DNA of 64,000 bases. Source: SLDF01 sp964537925. GTDB lineage: Bacteria; Bacteroidota; Bacteroidia; Chitinophagales; Saprospiraceae. The DNA lies in assembly GCA_964537925.1 (NCBI GenBank), contig CAZICV010000003.1:1-64000 (forward strand), read 5' to 3'. Made by a program: the position numbers and the translations under genes. Below, piece after piece: positions 15,134-24,209 of this stretch; the first letter of the stretch is position 1, and each line of letters opens with the position of its first letter. The notes beneath the pieces were generated by a model that was given only the letters and a program-made list of their open reading frames with translations, was not told the DNA's origin and searched no databases.

Positions 15134-16105
15134 ATGAAGGTATTCCGAGATATCAATCAACTGCCGGCTTTTGACAAACCGGTCATCACCATAGGGTCTT
15201 TTGATGGCTTGCATAAAGGTCATCAGCGTGTGCTGCAGCAAGTCAAAAACCAGGCTGCCCGTATCGGTGGAGAGAGTGTCATCGTCACTTTCGAACCCCA
15301 CCCGAGACAGGTGATCTATCCACAGGCCAGCGATCTGAAACTCATCACTTCTCTTGAGGAGAAGATACTCCTCATGGAGCTGTACGAGGTAGAAAACCTT
15401 GTTATCGTTCCGTTCACGGTAGAGTTTTCTCAGATCGGTGCAGACGAATACATCGAGAAGTTCATCATCGAACGCTTCAGACCGGCCTGCATCGTCATAG
15501 GTTTCGACCACCGGTTTGGCCTCAACCGCCAGGGAGATATTCACTTCCTCAAATGGTATAGCAAGACGGGAGGCTACGTCGTATCGGAGATAGATGAGTT
15601 TATCGTCAACGACATCACCGTCAGTTCCAGCAAAATACGCCGGGCGCTGGAGTCGGCCGATATGATCACAGCCACCGAACTGCTTAGTCACCCTTTCATA
15701 CTACAGGGAACGGTCGTCTATGGCAACCAGATCGGCAGCAAACTGGGATATCCGACTGCCAACCTCGAATACAGCAACCGGCTCAAGCTGATCCCGCCCG
15801 ATGGCATCTACGCGGTGCTGGTGCACCATGGAGATCAGGTCTATAAAGGTGCGCTCTATATCGGCAAGAAACCGACGCTGAGCTCGGATGACAAACGGGT
15901 CATAGAAGTGCACTTACTGGACTTCAGAGGTGACCTGTACGGCGAAAAACTCCTGCTGGAATTCATTGATTATATCCGTCCCGACGCCAGGTTCGAACAC
16001 CTCGAACAGATGAAGAAACAGATCTCGCTGGACAAAGAAGCTGTCCGCGAACGGCTGGCCGATGTGCGGAGTGCTTTTGACCGAAAACGCGAAGCCATCC
16101 TTTGA
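15134..16105 (+). CDS. ribF: Bifunctional riboflavin kinase/FAD synthetase
   Basis: It makes FMN and then FAD from riboflavin. The 323-residue protein has the standard two-domain layout. The N-terminal FAD synthetase nucleotidyltransferase domain (about 15-170) carries GSFDGLHKGHQ and, further on, VNDITVSSSKIRRAL. The C-terminal riboflavin kinase domain (about 180-310) carries GSKLGYPTANLEY and PPDGIYAVLV. Its stop overlaps the next start (TTGA), opening a three-gene coupled set with a glycosyltransferase and a pseudouridine synthase. Confidence 0.96.
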   Translation: MKVFRDINQLPAFDKPVITIGSFDGLHKGHQRVLQQVKNQAARIGGESVIVTFEPHPRQVIYPQASDLKLITSLEEKILLMELYEVENLVIVPFTVEFSQIGADEYIEKFIIERFRPACIVIGFDHRFGLNRQGDIHFLKWYSKTGGYVVSEIDEFIVNDITVSSSKIRRALESADMITATELLSHPFILQGTVVYGNQIGSKLGYPTANLEYSNRLKLIPPDGIYAVLVHHGDQVYKGALYIGKKPTLSSDDKRVIEVHLLDFRGDLYGEKLLLEFIDYIRPDARFEHLEQMKKQISLDKEAVRERLADVRSAFDRKREAIL

Positions 16106-17139
16106 GAGCAGCGATCGTACTACTCAATTTCAACGGAAAAAATCACCTGCAAGCATACCTGTCCGGTGTACTCTCGCATACGCCTCCCGATACACAAGTC
16201 ATCATAGCGGACAATGCCAGCGAGGACGACAGCATAGCCTGGCTGCAGTCCAATCACCCGGATCTCATACTGGTCAGGCTGGAACGCAACTGGGGATTTG
16301 CCGAGGGGTACAACCGTGCCCTCGCAGGCATCGAAGCGGATTATTTCGTATTGCTCAATACGGATGTACTGATCGATTCGGACTGGCTTTCCGTGCTGCT
16401 TGACTATATGGACGAGCAGCCCGTCGTGGCCGCTTGTCAACCCAAAATACGCTCTCTTGCGGATCGCCAGCGGTTTGAACACGCAGGCGCTGCGGGAGGA
16501 TTCATAGATACTTTTGGATATGCCTTCTGCCGGGGCAGGATCTTCGGTACCGTAGAGCGTGACCTGGGGCAGTACGACGGTATCAGCCCTGTCTTCTGGG
16601 CCAGTGGCGCGGCTATGGTGGTCCGGTCCGACAGATTTCGTGAAGCGGGTGGATTCGATGCCGACTTTTTTGCGCATATGGAGGAGATAGACCTCTGTTA
16701 CAGGCTGCACCTCATGGGATATCGTGTCATGGCGCACAGCGGTTCCGTAGTCTATCACCTGGGAGGCGGTACACTACCCTACCAGTCGGCTCACAAAGTC
16801 TTCCTCAACTTCAGGAACAGCCTTTACCTGCTCCTGAAAAACAAGCAAGCCATCACACTGTGCTGGCTGCTGCCTTTGCGTATGGTACTGGACGGTATAG
16901 CCGGCCTGCTGTTTCTCTCCGAAGGCAAGTATACACACCTGAAAGCCGTCCTGCGCGCGCACGGAGACTTCTACGCCAACTTTGGACGCATGCGCCGCAA
17001 ACGCACCCAGGTACAAAAGCTTCGCTCCACACGCCCCAATTTTGAAGGAATCTACCCTGGCAGTATCGTATGGAAGTACTACCTGACAGGCAACCGCCTG
17101 TTTTCGATGCTATATGGTGGACGTAAAAAAGGTATATGA
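16102..17139 (+). CDS. Family 2 glycosyltransferase
   Basis: A 345-residue GT-A fold enzyme of the WbbL/rhamnosyltransferase-like GT2 group, with start motif VLLNFNGKNHL, the nucleotide-binding ADNASEDDS, the metal-binding NTDVLID and the later GFDADFFAHMEEIDLC acceptor-side motif. A hydrophobic stretch near 265-285 could be membrane-associated. It uses a TTG start that overlaps the ribF stop by four bases (TTGA), and its own stop overlaps the next ATG. It likely adds a sugar to a cell-surface polysaccharide. The substrate cannot be told. Confidence 0.85.
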   Translation: MRAAIVLLNFNGKNHLQAYLSGVLSHTPPDTQVIIADNASEDDSIAWLQSNHPDLILVRLERNWGFAEGYNRALAGIEADYFVLLNTDVLIDSDWLSVLLDYMDEQPVVAACQPKIRSLADRQRFEHAGAAGGFIDTFGYAFCRGRIFGTVERDLGQYDGISPVFWASGAAMVVRSDRFREAGGFDADFFAHMEEIDLCYRLHLMGYRVMAHSGSVVYHLGGGTLPYQSAHKVFLNFRNSLYLLLKNKQAITLCWLLPLRMVLDGIAGLLFLSEGKYTHLKAVLRAHGDFYANFGRMRRKRTQVQKLRSTRPNFEGIYPGSIVWKYYLTGNRLFSMLYGGRKKGI

Positions 17140-17867
17140 GTACTGCAAAACCTGATATACTGCTTGAGACCGATAGTTACCTGGTCGTAAACAAACCGGC
17201 CGGTATACTGAGCATACCGGATCGTTTTCAGGTGGATAAGCCGAGTATATACACCTGGCTGCAATCCCGCTATGACCGCATCTTCACGGTGCACAGGCTG
17301 GACAAAGACACTTCCGGAGTTCTCCTGTTTGCGAAAAATGCCGATACGCATAAAGCGCTCAATGACCAGTTTGAGAGCGGCCGTGTCATCAAGATCTATA
17401 CGGCGGTGGTACAGGGAAGGCCGACACCGGAAGAAGGCAGTATCGATGCGCCCATATCCGCAGACCCGGAAAGAGCGGGCAAGATGCGGGTCTTTCGCAA
17501 AGGAAAACCCTCTCTCACCCTATACCAGGTAACCGAGTATTTTCGCTCGTTCAGCCTGGTAAGGCTCGAACTGAAGACAGGCCGCACCCACCAGATAAGG
17601 GTACACCTCCAGCACCTGGGCTTCCCCCTCGCGACAGACCCCCTGTACGGTACGCGCACAGCGCTCTATATCGAAGATATCAAGAAGAATAAGCTACGCC
17701 CGCGATATGAAGAAGACCGGGTACCGCTTATAGAACGCTGCAGCCTGCATGCAACAGAACTGACCTTCACTGATCCGACTACTGGCGTGGATGTCACCAT
17801 AGAAGCGCCCCTGCCCAAAGATCTGCGCGCACTGCTCAACCAGCTCCGAAAGCACGGAGGCTCCTAA
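17136..17867 (+). CDS. RluA-family pseudouridine synthase
   Basis: The 243-residue protein has the catalytic HRLDKDTSG motif (Asp56) and the later GRTHQIRVHL motif of the RluA family, followed by DPLYG. It isomerises uridine to pseudouridine in rRNA or tRNA, but the exact site cannot be assigned. No S4 domain is present. It is translationally coupled to the glycosyltransferase (ATGA overlap) and ends the ribF operon. Confidence 0.9.
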   Translation: MSTAKPDILLETDSYLVVNKPAGILSIPDRFQVDKPSIYTWLQSRYDRIFTVHRLDKDTSGVLLFAKNADTHKALNDQFESGRVIKIYTAVVQGRPTPEEGSIDAPISADPERAGKMRVFRKGKPSLTLYQVTEYFRSFSLVRLELKTGRTHQIRVHLQHLGFPLATDPLYGTRTALYIEDIKKNKLRPRYEEDRVPLIERCSLHATELTFTDPTTGVDVTIEAPLPKDLRALLNQLRKHGGS

Positions 17868-17964
17868 GGCCACTCTACCAGATCTAGCAGGACATGGCCA
17901 GCCTATAAGGATGACCTATTTCCTTATCCCGTCGCGGCTTATCATTACCGGACAGGATACGGCA

Positions 17965-19764
17965 TCAGAACGCATACCCGTCACGTTCGAGCAGCAGGGC
18001 TGCTATCTTGCGGCGAAGCTCCCTGACATTCACAGGTGGGTACTTCGTGTACCTTTTAAGCCCCATGACCATGATCCGCAGCAGATCACCCTCAGCAAAG
18101 CTGCCGAGCGCATCGACGGCATTCTTCTGTATCCTGCTTTGCACATCGTGGAAGAAGACACGCAGTATGGCATCGTAGATGTCCTGTGGAATTTCCCGGC
18201 CGCGCTCCGCCAGTTTTTGTACCCTGAGCAGGAGCGACTCTGCCAGGTAGGTATCTATGATGATATCCGCTACATTCATCACGATCTCCTGCTCTTCCTT
18301 GAGGTTCAGTTTGCCGTCCATCTGCTGTTTGGCTGCCGCTCCGGCCACCATGAGCAATATCTTCTTAAAATCCTTCAACGCAGCCATCTCTTCACCATAT
18401 GCTCCTTCGGGTTTACTGAGTGAAGGCATAGCCGCCAATTCCTTCTGTACCTCCCAGGCCGGACCTACTATGTCCAGTTCGCCTTTGAGTGCCCGTCTGA
18501 AGAGCATATCGACGATCAGCAACCGGTTGATCTCGTTGGTCCCTTCATATATCCGGTTGATGCGTGCGTCACGATACGCACGTGCGGCCGAGTATTCTTC
18601 GGAATAGCCGATACCTCCGTGTATCTGGACTGTCTCATCTACTACATAGTCGAGCACTTCAGATCCGTTGACCTTGAGTATAGAGCATTCTATTGCATAT
18701 TCCTCGGCCGCTTCCAGGGTCGCCTGTGCGAAATCCAGGCCTTGCTCCACGAAAGCTTTCTTAGACAACTCAAGCAGGTTGGACACCCGGTATTGCGCAC
18801 TTTCCAAAGCGAAATTGCGGATCAGTTGCTCGGCCAGTTTGTACTGGATAGCTCCGAAGCTCCCGATCGGCTTGCCAAACTGGTGGCGTTCGTTCGCGTA
18901 TTTCACGGCAGTACCGATACTCTTCTTGGCGCCCCCCATACTGAGCGCGCCCAATTTGAACCTGCCTATATTCAGCACATTGAACGCGATCAGGTGCCCC
19001 TTCCCTTTTTCTCCGAGCATGTTTTCCGCAGGCACTTGTGCGTTATCAAAAAACACCTGGCGGGTAGACGAGCCCTTGATACCCATCTTGCGCTCCTCAG
19101 CGCCCAATGTCATGCCCTCTGTTCCCTTCTCCACTATAAATCCTGTAAACTGCTCTCCGCCAACTTTGGCAAACACTATGAAAATATCCGCAAAACCCGC
19201 ATTGGATATCCACATCTTCTGCCCATTGAGCAGGTAGTGAGTACCATCCTCAGACAAGTCGGCCCGGGTCTTGGCAGCCAATGCATCGGAGCCTGAATCC
19301 GGCTCGGTAAGACAATAGCAAGCCTTGAGCTCTCCGCTGATGAGCCCTGGCAGGTACTTCTGCTTCTGGGCCTCCGTACCGTAATAGAGGATCGGCAACA
19401 TACCTATACCGGTGTGCGCCGCAAATGAAACGGTAAATGACCCGGATGGACCCAACACATCGCATATGATCGTATTGGTATTGGTATCCAGCTCAGATCC
19501 CCCGTACTCCGCAGGCATATGCGATCCCAACAGGCCGAGTTCACCCATCTTGCGCAGGAGACCCGTTGCCACGCCTTCTTCCTGAACCTCCAGGCGCTCT
19601 ATATTGGGCCAGATCTCCTGCTCGAGAAAATCACGGCACATTTTGCGAATCATTTCCTGTTCCTCGTTGAGTTCTTCCGGAATGAACGTATCTGCGGGAG
19701 GGGTATCACGAATGATAAATTCACCTCCTTTAAGCACATTGCTCTGCTCACTGATCTCTGACAT
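17965..19764 (-). CDS. Acyl-CoA dehydrogenase (very-long-chain/ACAD9-like)
   Basis: A 599-residue FAD enzyme for the first step of fatty-acid beta-oxidation. Motifs in order are GSHMPAEYGG, CYCLTEPDSGSDA, WISNAGFADIF, GIKGSSTRQV, RHQFGKPIGSFGAIQ and QIHGGIGYSEEY followed by INRIYEGTNEINR, the last holding the candidate base region. The extra roughly 180 C-terminal residues beyond the usual 380-residue core are typical of very-long-chain-type dehydrogenases. No signal peptide is seen. It is a single gene, convergent with rluA and divergent from the ArnT-like gene. Confidence 0.93.
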   Translation of the reverse strand: MSEISEQSNVLKGGEFIIRDTPPADTFIPEELNEEQEMIRKMCRDFLEQEIWPNIERLEVQEEGVATGLLRKMGELGLLGSHMPAEYGGSELDTNTNTIICDVLGPSGSFTVSFAAHTGIGMLPILYYGTEAQKQKYLPGLISGELKACYCLTEPDSGSDALAAKTRADLSEDGTHYLLNGQKMWISNAGFADIFIVFAKVGGEQFTGFIVEKGTEGMTLGAEERKMGIKGSSTRQVFFDNAQVPAENMLGEKGKGHLIAFNVLNIGRFKLGALSMGGAKKSIGTAVKYANERHQFGKPIGSFGAIQYKLAEQLIRNFALESAQYRVSNLLELSKKAFVEQGLDFAQATLEAAEEYAIECSILKVNGSEVLDYVVDETVQIHGGIGYSEEYSAARAYRDARINRIYEGTNEINRLLIVDMLFRRALKGELDIVGPAWEVQKELAAMPSLSKPEGAYGEEMAALKDFKKILLMVAGAAAKQQMDGKLNLKEEQEIVMNVADIIIDTYLAESLLLRVQKLAERGREIPQDIYDAILRVFFHDVQSRIQKNAVDALGSFAEGDLLRIMVMGLKRYTKYPPVNVRELRRKIAALLLERDGYAF

Positions 19765-19982
19765 GGATAATTATATTTTGCGGTTCAAGAATGGATTATC
19801 GGCACTCTCTAGAAATGTATGTATAATTCTCTAATGAAACAGATTTTCGACAGAAAATGTTTCCTGTAGATCAAACAGGGGAAATATAACAAATCGAAAC
19901 AATAAATCTCCGGAATATTATTTCAAATTTGGCTTTACGGGACGCGGACAGGGGCTACTGATGTGGCCAGCACAATAATATT

Positions 19983-19990
19983 TATCTTTG
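19983..19990 (+). promoter_or_regulatory. -7 box touching the start of the ArnT-like gene
   Basis: TATCTTTG is a perfect TAnnTTTG match that ends only four bases before the ATG at 19995, so a transcript from it would be leaderless or nearly so. No -33 element stands out. Confidence 0.4.
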
Positions 19991-19994
19991 GGAC

Positions 19995-21599
19995 ATGAGG
20001 CCCCGCGCAGTGAATTCCGCCTTGCCGACCTACCTGCTGACTTGTGTAGCGATCCTGTTTTGCCTGGTGAATGGCGTAGGTACGATGCCGCTCTTTGACC
20101 AGGACGAAGCGGCATATGCCGGTTTTGCCCGCACGATGCTGGAGACCGGCAACTGGATCACACCCGAGTATCCATGGTGTGACGCCCATCGCAAGACGCC
20201 GCTGCACTTCTGGCTGATAGCCTGTTCTTATGCCTTGTTAGGTTACTCGGAGTGGGTGACCAGGCTACCCGCTCTGCTCTCACTGCTGGTTGTACTATGG
20301 GGCGTATTCCGCTACTTGTCCCTTCATAAAGACCAAAGCACAGGCCTGATCGCTACCGCTGTACTGGCCTCTAATATGCTTTTCGTCCTCTACGGCAAGA
20401 TGTCGCTCACAGATGCGCCCTTACTCGCAGCACAGGTTTGGTTTGCAATCTCGCTGGAGCGCTATACAGCTACATCGAGGCTCCGATGGGCATGGATTGC
20501 CAGCCTTAGCCTGGCAGTCGGCATGCTGGCCAAAGGTCCCTCCATACTGATCTTCGGGGGACCTCTCTATGTAGCCCTGCTCCTCTTCGGGGCCAGTAGC
20601 CGACGTCTTCTGCGACCGGTTTTCATAGGTATACTGGCACTATCTCCTTTGCCGCTGCTGCTGTGGGGTTATGCCGCTTGGCAACAGGACGGCGGACTCA
20701 TGGTGCGCTGGATGATCGACTGGTATATCCTCAACCGTGTCGGCGGCAATGTCTTTGGACAGACAGGCCCACCGGGGTATCACCTCGTTTTCCTCCTGGC
20801 AGGCTTTCTTGCTTTTCTCCCACTCTGGCCGCGCGTGATCGCACGCCTCAGGAATACCATACGGGTCAAAGATGCGCCTGAGCGCTTCCTCCTGGTCTGG
20901 CTGCTATGCGCCTGGCTGCCCTATGAGTTCACCAGCAGCAAACTCCCCTCCTATGCACTCGCTGCACACCCTGCGCTGGCCATGTTGTTTGCTATCACAC
21001 TTCGGGATATATCATCTGCCGCTACAGAAAGCCGTTCAGGCAGGATACTGCGTATCTTCCTGGGAGGGATGTTGGCCGCAGCAGGTGTTACCGCCTGTAT
21101 CTTACCGTTATGGCCGGGTTCCGGGGCTCAGGCCGATGTCCTGGCTGCCCTCAGACCGGCTGCGACTATCCTGGTACTCATCGGCCTCTACTGGTGCTTC
21201 CGGTATGGTACTCCATCATACAGACCGTTGCATATCGCCCTGCTCGCTGTATTTTTTGCTTCTGCTGCCTGGCTGGCCGCCGGCCAGTTCATACGCGGGC
21301 ATTTTTCCCTCATGAAAGATACCGCCCTGGCGCTCACCGGTGCGCAACTCATCACTGTGGACAGTACCATTCAGCACTACCCCAGTTTGCTGGTCTACCT
21401 CCAGTGGCAGACGGGGCGTATCCCGGCATTGGGTTCGGAGGAGACTTTCAGAGATGCTGACAGACAGCAGTCAAGAAGCCTGCTCAGCGCCGGGCCGCTG
21501 AAGTCTCCCGGAAACTGTACGGAGTCAACGCTCAGCGGCCTCAACCCCGGTCGATCGGGCGATATTCGTTTTTTCCTGTACCAGTGTCCGCCGGAGTGA
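19995..21599 (+). CDS. ArnT/PMT-like membrane glycosyltransferase
   Basis: A 534-residue integral membrane protein with about ten hydrophobic spans. The first periplasmic loop carries FDQDEAAYAGFARTM and the W-x-TPE-like NWITPEYPWC, which are signatures of the GT83/GT39 (ArnT, dolichyl-phosphate-mannose mannosyltransferase) superfamily and include its acidic catalytic residue. Such enzymes move a sugar from a polyprenyl-phosphate carrier to lipid A, protein or glycan outside the membrane. The acceptor is unknown here. The C-terminal part is hydrophilic from about residue 475. A transmembrane helix begins within ten residues of the chosen ATG, which argues against a later start. Confidence 0.85.
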   Translation: MRPRAVNSALPTYLLTCVAILFCLVNGVGTMPLFDQDEAAYAGFARTMLETGNWITPEYPWCDAHRKTPLHFWLIACSYALLGYSEWVTRLPALLSLLVVLWGVFRYLSLHKDQSTGLIATAVLASNMLFVLYGKMSLTDAPLLAAQVWFAISLERYTATSRLRWAWIASLSLAVGMLAKGPSILIFGGPLYVALLLFGASSRRLLRPVFIGILALSPLPLLLWGYAAWQQDGGLMVRWMIDWYILNRVGGNVFGQTGPPGYHLVFLLAGFLAFLPLWPRVIARLRNTIRVKDAPERFLLVWLLCAWLPYEFTSSKLPSYALAAHPALAMLFAITLRDISSAATESRSGRILRIFLGGMLAAAGVTACILPLWPGSGAQADVLAALRPAATILVLIGLYWCFRYGTPSYRPLHIALLAVFFASAAWLAAGQFIRGHFSLMKDTALALTGAQLITVDSTIQHYPSLLVYLQWQTGRIPALGSEETFRDADRQQSRSLLSAGPLKSPGNCTESTLSGLNPGRSGDIRFFLYQCPPE

Positions 21600-21612
21600 T
21601 GCGGACTCTTAA

Positions 21613-21660
21613 GTGTGAGTGTGAGTGTGGGTGTGGGTGTGGGTGCGGGTGCGGGTGCGT
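21613..21660. repeat. Eight-copy hexamer microsatellite (GTGYGR-like)
   Basis: Eight consecutive 6-base units lie between two convergent stops: gtgtga twice, gtgtgg three times, gtgcgg twice, then gtgcgt. The variants are sorted in blocks, as expected of stepwise slippage and local duplication. It is not in a credible reading frame. Confidence 0.9.
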
Positions 21661-21678
21661 AAAGTAAGTACATGAACA

Positions 21679-23589
21679 TCAGGCATCTACCTGCTGCGCG
21701 AGTTCTTCCCAGCTTTGGTACTGCCCCGCCAGCTCTTCCTTTTTCTGCTCATAAGCATCCAGTAAACGCTTGCTGTCAGGCCTCTCGTAGAACGCCGGAT
21801 CGGCCATATCCTGCTCCAGGGTACGTATCTCTTCCTCGAGTTTGCTGATGCGTCGTTCGGTATTCTGTATTTGCCTTTGCAGTTGCCTCAGCGCTTCCGG
21901 TTGCAGAGGTTCTGCCGTACGCGCCACTACTGTTGCTGCCGGGACACCTGCATCTTTCAGCTCTACCTGCCGCATGTCTTCAAATGCACGTTTCTCCAGG
22001 TAATAGTCGATATCTCCCAGGAAGGTATGTATCCGTCGATTGCGGAACTCCACGACGGTATCCGTGAGTCCCCTCAGAAAGTCCCGGTCGTGTGATACGA
22101 CCAGCAATGTACCCTTATAGCTTTTCAACGCGGACTTCAGTACATCCTTGGACAACATATCAAGGTGATTGGTCGGCTCATCCAGCAGCAGGAAGTTGAT
22201 CGGGTGAAGCAACAAAGCGGCTAGGGCCAGGCGGGCTCTCTCTCCTCCCGATAGCACACTTACCTTCTTGTCTACATCTTCTCCGCTGAACATGAAAGAA
22301 CCCAGGATAGCCCGGAGCCGCGGGCGCATTTCCTCCGGGGAACGCTGTTCCAGCGTCTGCAGCAAAGTCAGCTTGGGATCCAGTGTCTCAGCCTGATTCT
22401 GCGCATAATACCCGACAAACACATTGCTACCCAACTGGACGACGCCAGTGGTCGGCTGCTCTGCATTTACCAGCATCTTGGCCAGCGTGGTTTTTCCCTG
22501 CCCGTTCTGGCCTATGAATGCTATTTTCTGCCCTCGCTCCAGCTGGAAGTCCACTTCTTCCAATACCTTGAGCTCACCATATGACTTAAATATCTTTTCC
22601 GCCTTCACCACGACTTCTGCGGACCTGGGCGGCTCGGCAAACCGCAGGTTCATGGCATGGGTATCCGCATTGTCCATCTCGATGCGATCCATTTTCTGCA
22701 ATTGTTTCTGCATGGATTGCGCCATCTTGGTCTTGGATGCCTTGGCCATGAATCGGGATATCGTACGTTCCTTGTCAGCGATGACCCGCTGCTGGTTTTC
22801 GTATGCAGCGATGAGTTTCTCCCGGCGTTCCTCGCGGAGTACAAGGTATCGTGAGTAGTTGGCCTTATAATCATGTGCTTTACCCAGCTCGATCTCGATC
22901 GTACGCTGGGTGATATGATCCAGGAATTGCTTGTCGTGCGAGATCAGGATCACGGTGCCGGGATAGTTCTTGAGAAAGCCTTCCAGCCAGATGATCGACT
23001 CGATATCGAGGTGGTTGGTAGGCTCATCCAGCAACAGGAAGTCCGGGCGCTGCAGAAGCATCCTGGCCAGCTCGACACGCATCTGCCAGCCACCGCTGAA
23101 TTCACCCAACGGCCGCTGAAAATCCTCCTGTGCGAAACCCAGCCCTTTGAGTACACGCTCTATATCAGCCTCTATCTTGCCCGGCTCGAGTACATGCAGC
23201 TTGTCCGTCAACGTACCCAGCTCCACGATCAGGTTCGAATACGCATCCGACTCATAGTCAGTCCGTTCTGTCAGCTCGGTATTGACCTCTTCGAGGCGCT
23301 TTTCCATGCGCTCGATATCCTCAAAGGCTAGCCGGGCGAGCTCAATGACTTTCAACTCTTTGCGAATGAGCAGATCCTGGTGTAGATAGCATATGGTCGT
23401 CTCGCGCGGATAGCTGATCTGGCCGCCGTCCGCTTTGGACTCGCCCGCCATCAGCTTGAGCAAGGTGGATTTGCCGGCCCCGTTGCGGCCGACCAGGCCC
23501 ACTTTCTCGCCAGGGCTGATACTAAGATCTATCTCGTCAAAAAGAATACGGTTTCCGTATTGCAGGAAAAGTTGTTGTATCTGGATCAT
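21679..23589 (-). CDS. ABC-F family ATPase
   Basis: A 636-residue soluble protein with two ABC nucleotide-binding domains and no membrane segment. Walker A motifs are GRNGAGKST (about 36-44) and GQNGQGKTT (about 350-358). ABC signatures are FSGGWQMR and LSGGERAR, each followed by LLLDEPTNHLD. A charged linker between the domains and a C-terminal coiled coil (about 555-630) match the Uup/YdiF-type ABC-F factors, which act on ribosomes. A specific subtype or antibiotic-resistance role cannot be assigned. The yqgE-like gene lies 25 bases upstream on the same strand. Confidence 0.93.
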   Translation of the reverse strand: MIQIQQLFLQYGNRILFDEIDLSISPGEKVGLVGRNGAGKSTLLKLMAGESKADGGQISYPRETTICYLHQDLLIRKELKVIELARLAFEDIERMEKRLEEVNTELTERTDYESDAYSNLIVELGTLTDKLHVLEPGKIEADIERVLKGLGFAQEDFQRPLGEFSGGWQMRVELARMLLQRPDFLLLDEPTNHLDIESIIWLEGFLKNYPGTVILISHDKQFLDHITQRTIEIELGKAHDYKANYSRYLVLREERREKLIAAYENQQRVIADKERTISRFMAKASKTKMAQSMQKQLQKMDRIEMDNADTHAMNLRFAEPPRSAEVVVKAEKIFKSYGELKVLEEVDFQLERGQKIAFIGQNGQGKTTLAKMLVNAEQPTTGVVQLGSNVFVGYYAQNQAETLDPKLTLLQTLEQRSPEEMRPRLRAILGSFMFSGEDVDKKVSVLSGGERARLALAALLLHPINFLLLDEPTNHLDMLSKDVLKSALKSYKGTLLVVSHDRDFLRGLTDTVVEFRNRRIHTFLGDIDYYLEKRAFEDMRQVELKDAGVPAATVVARTAEPLQPEALRQLQRQIQNTERRISKLEEEIRTLEQDMADPAFYERPDSKRLLDAYEQKKEELAGQYQSWEELAQQVDA

Positions 23590-23614
23590 GATGATTGTTC
23601 TTTGGAAAATAAGG

Positions 23615-24181
23615 TCAGTTCCACATAGCTTGATCCGGTATCTGTGCGATCACGGAATAGCGGTCTCCTTTGTTGCGCATGATCTGCTTCCAGAGTTTCT
23701 TAGGCTGACTGCTGAACAGGTATTGTGTATCAAAATCAGCCTGTACCCAAGAGCCATAGTCCATCTCGTCGGAGAGCTGTCCTGCGGTCCACCCGGAATA
23801 GCCTACGAAAAAACGTATGTTGTCTGCCTGGATAAATCCTTCTCTGATAAGAGCTTTGATCTGCTGGAAGTTGCCTCCCCATGAAATCCCGTTGCCGACT
23901 TCAAAGCTCTCGTCTATCAGCTCGCCGAGATTGTGTACGTAGTGAAGTGTATCTGTAGCTACCGGGCCTCCGAAGAAGACCTCCGACCTGAAATCCGGAA
24001 AATCCGGTAAGAGGTCCGCCACCTGCATCTTGATCGGTTTGTTGAGAATAAAACCGACACTTCCCTCCGCTCCGTGCTCACAAAGCAGGACTGCTGTCCT
24101 TTTAAAATTGGGGTCCATCATAAAAGGATCTGCCAGCAAAACGACTCCTTTCCTGACCTCCACTTTTTGGTCCATGATCAA
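23615..24181 (-). CDS. YqgE/AlgH family protein
   Basis: A 188-residue protein matching the YqgE/AlgH (DUF179) family: GVVLLADPFMMDPNFKRTAVLLCEH near the start, then GFILNKPI, VFFGGPV and FVGYSGWTAGQL. The fold is known but the biochemical function is not settled. The start could be Met1 or Met3 (24175). It lies between fabD and the ABC-F gene on the same strand with short gaps. Confidence 0.92.
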   Translation of the reverse strand: MIMDQKVEVRKGVVLLADPFMMDPNFKRTAVLLCEHGAEGSVGFILNKPIKMQVADLLPDFPDFRSEVFFGGPVATDTLHYVHNLGELIDESFEVGNGISWGGNFQQIKALIREGFIQADNIRFFVGYSGWTAGQLSDEMDYGSWVQADFDTQYLFSSQPKKLWKQIMRNKGDRYSVIAQIPDQAMWN

Positions 24182-24209
24182 ATATAGCTACAAAAAGAAA
24201 AAAACAAGG

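Noticed and set aside
17911..18423. A plus-strand frame of 170 codons after rluA
   Set aside because: It lies almost wholly inside the acyl-CoA dehydrogenase gene on the other strand, which has full family motifs.
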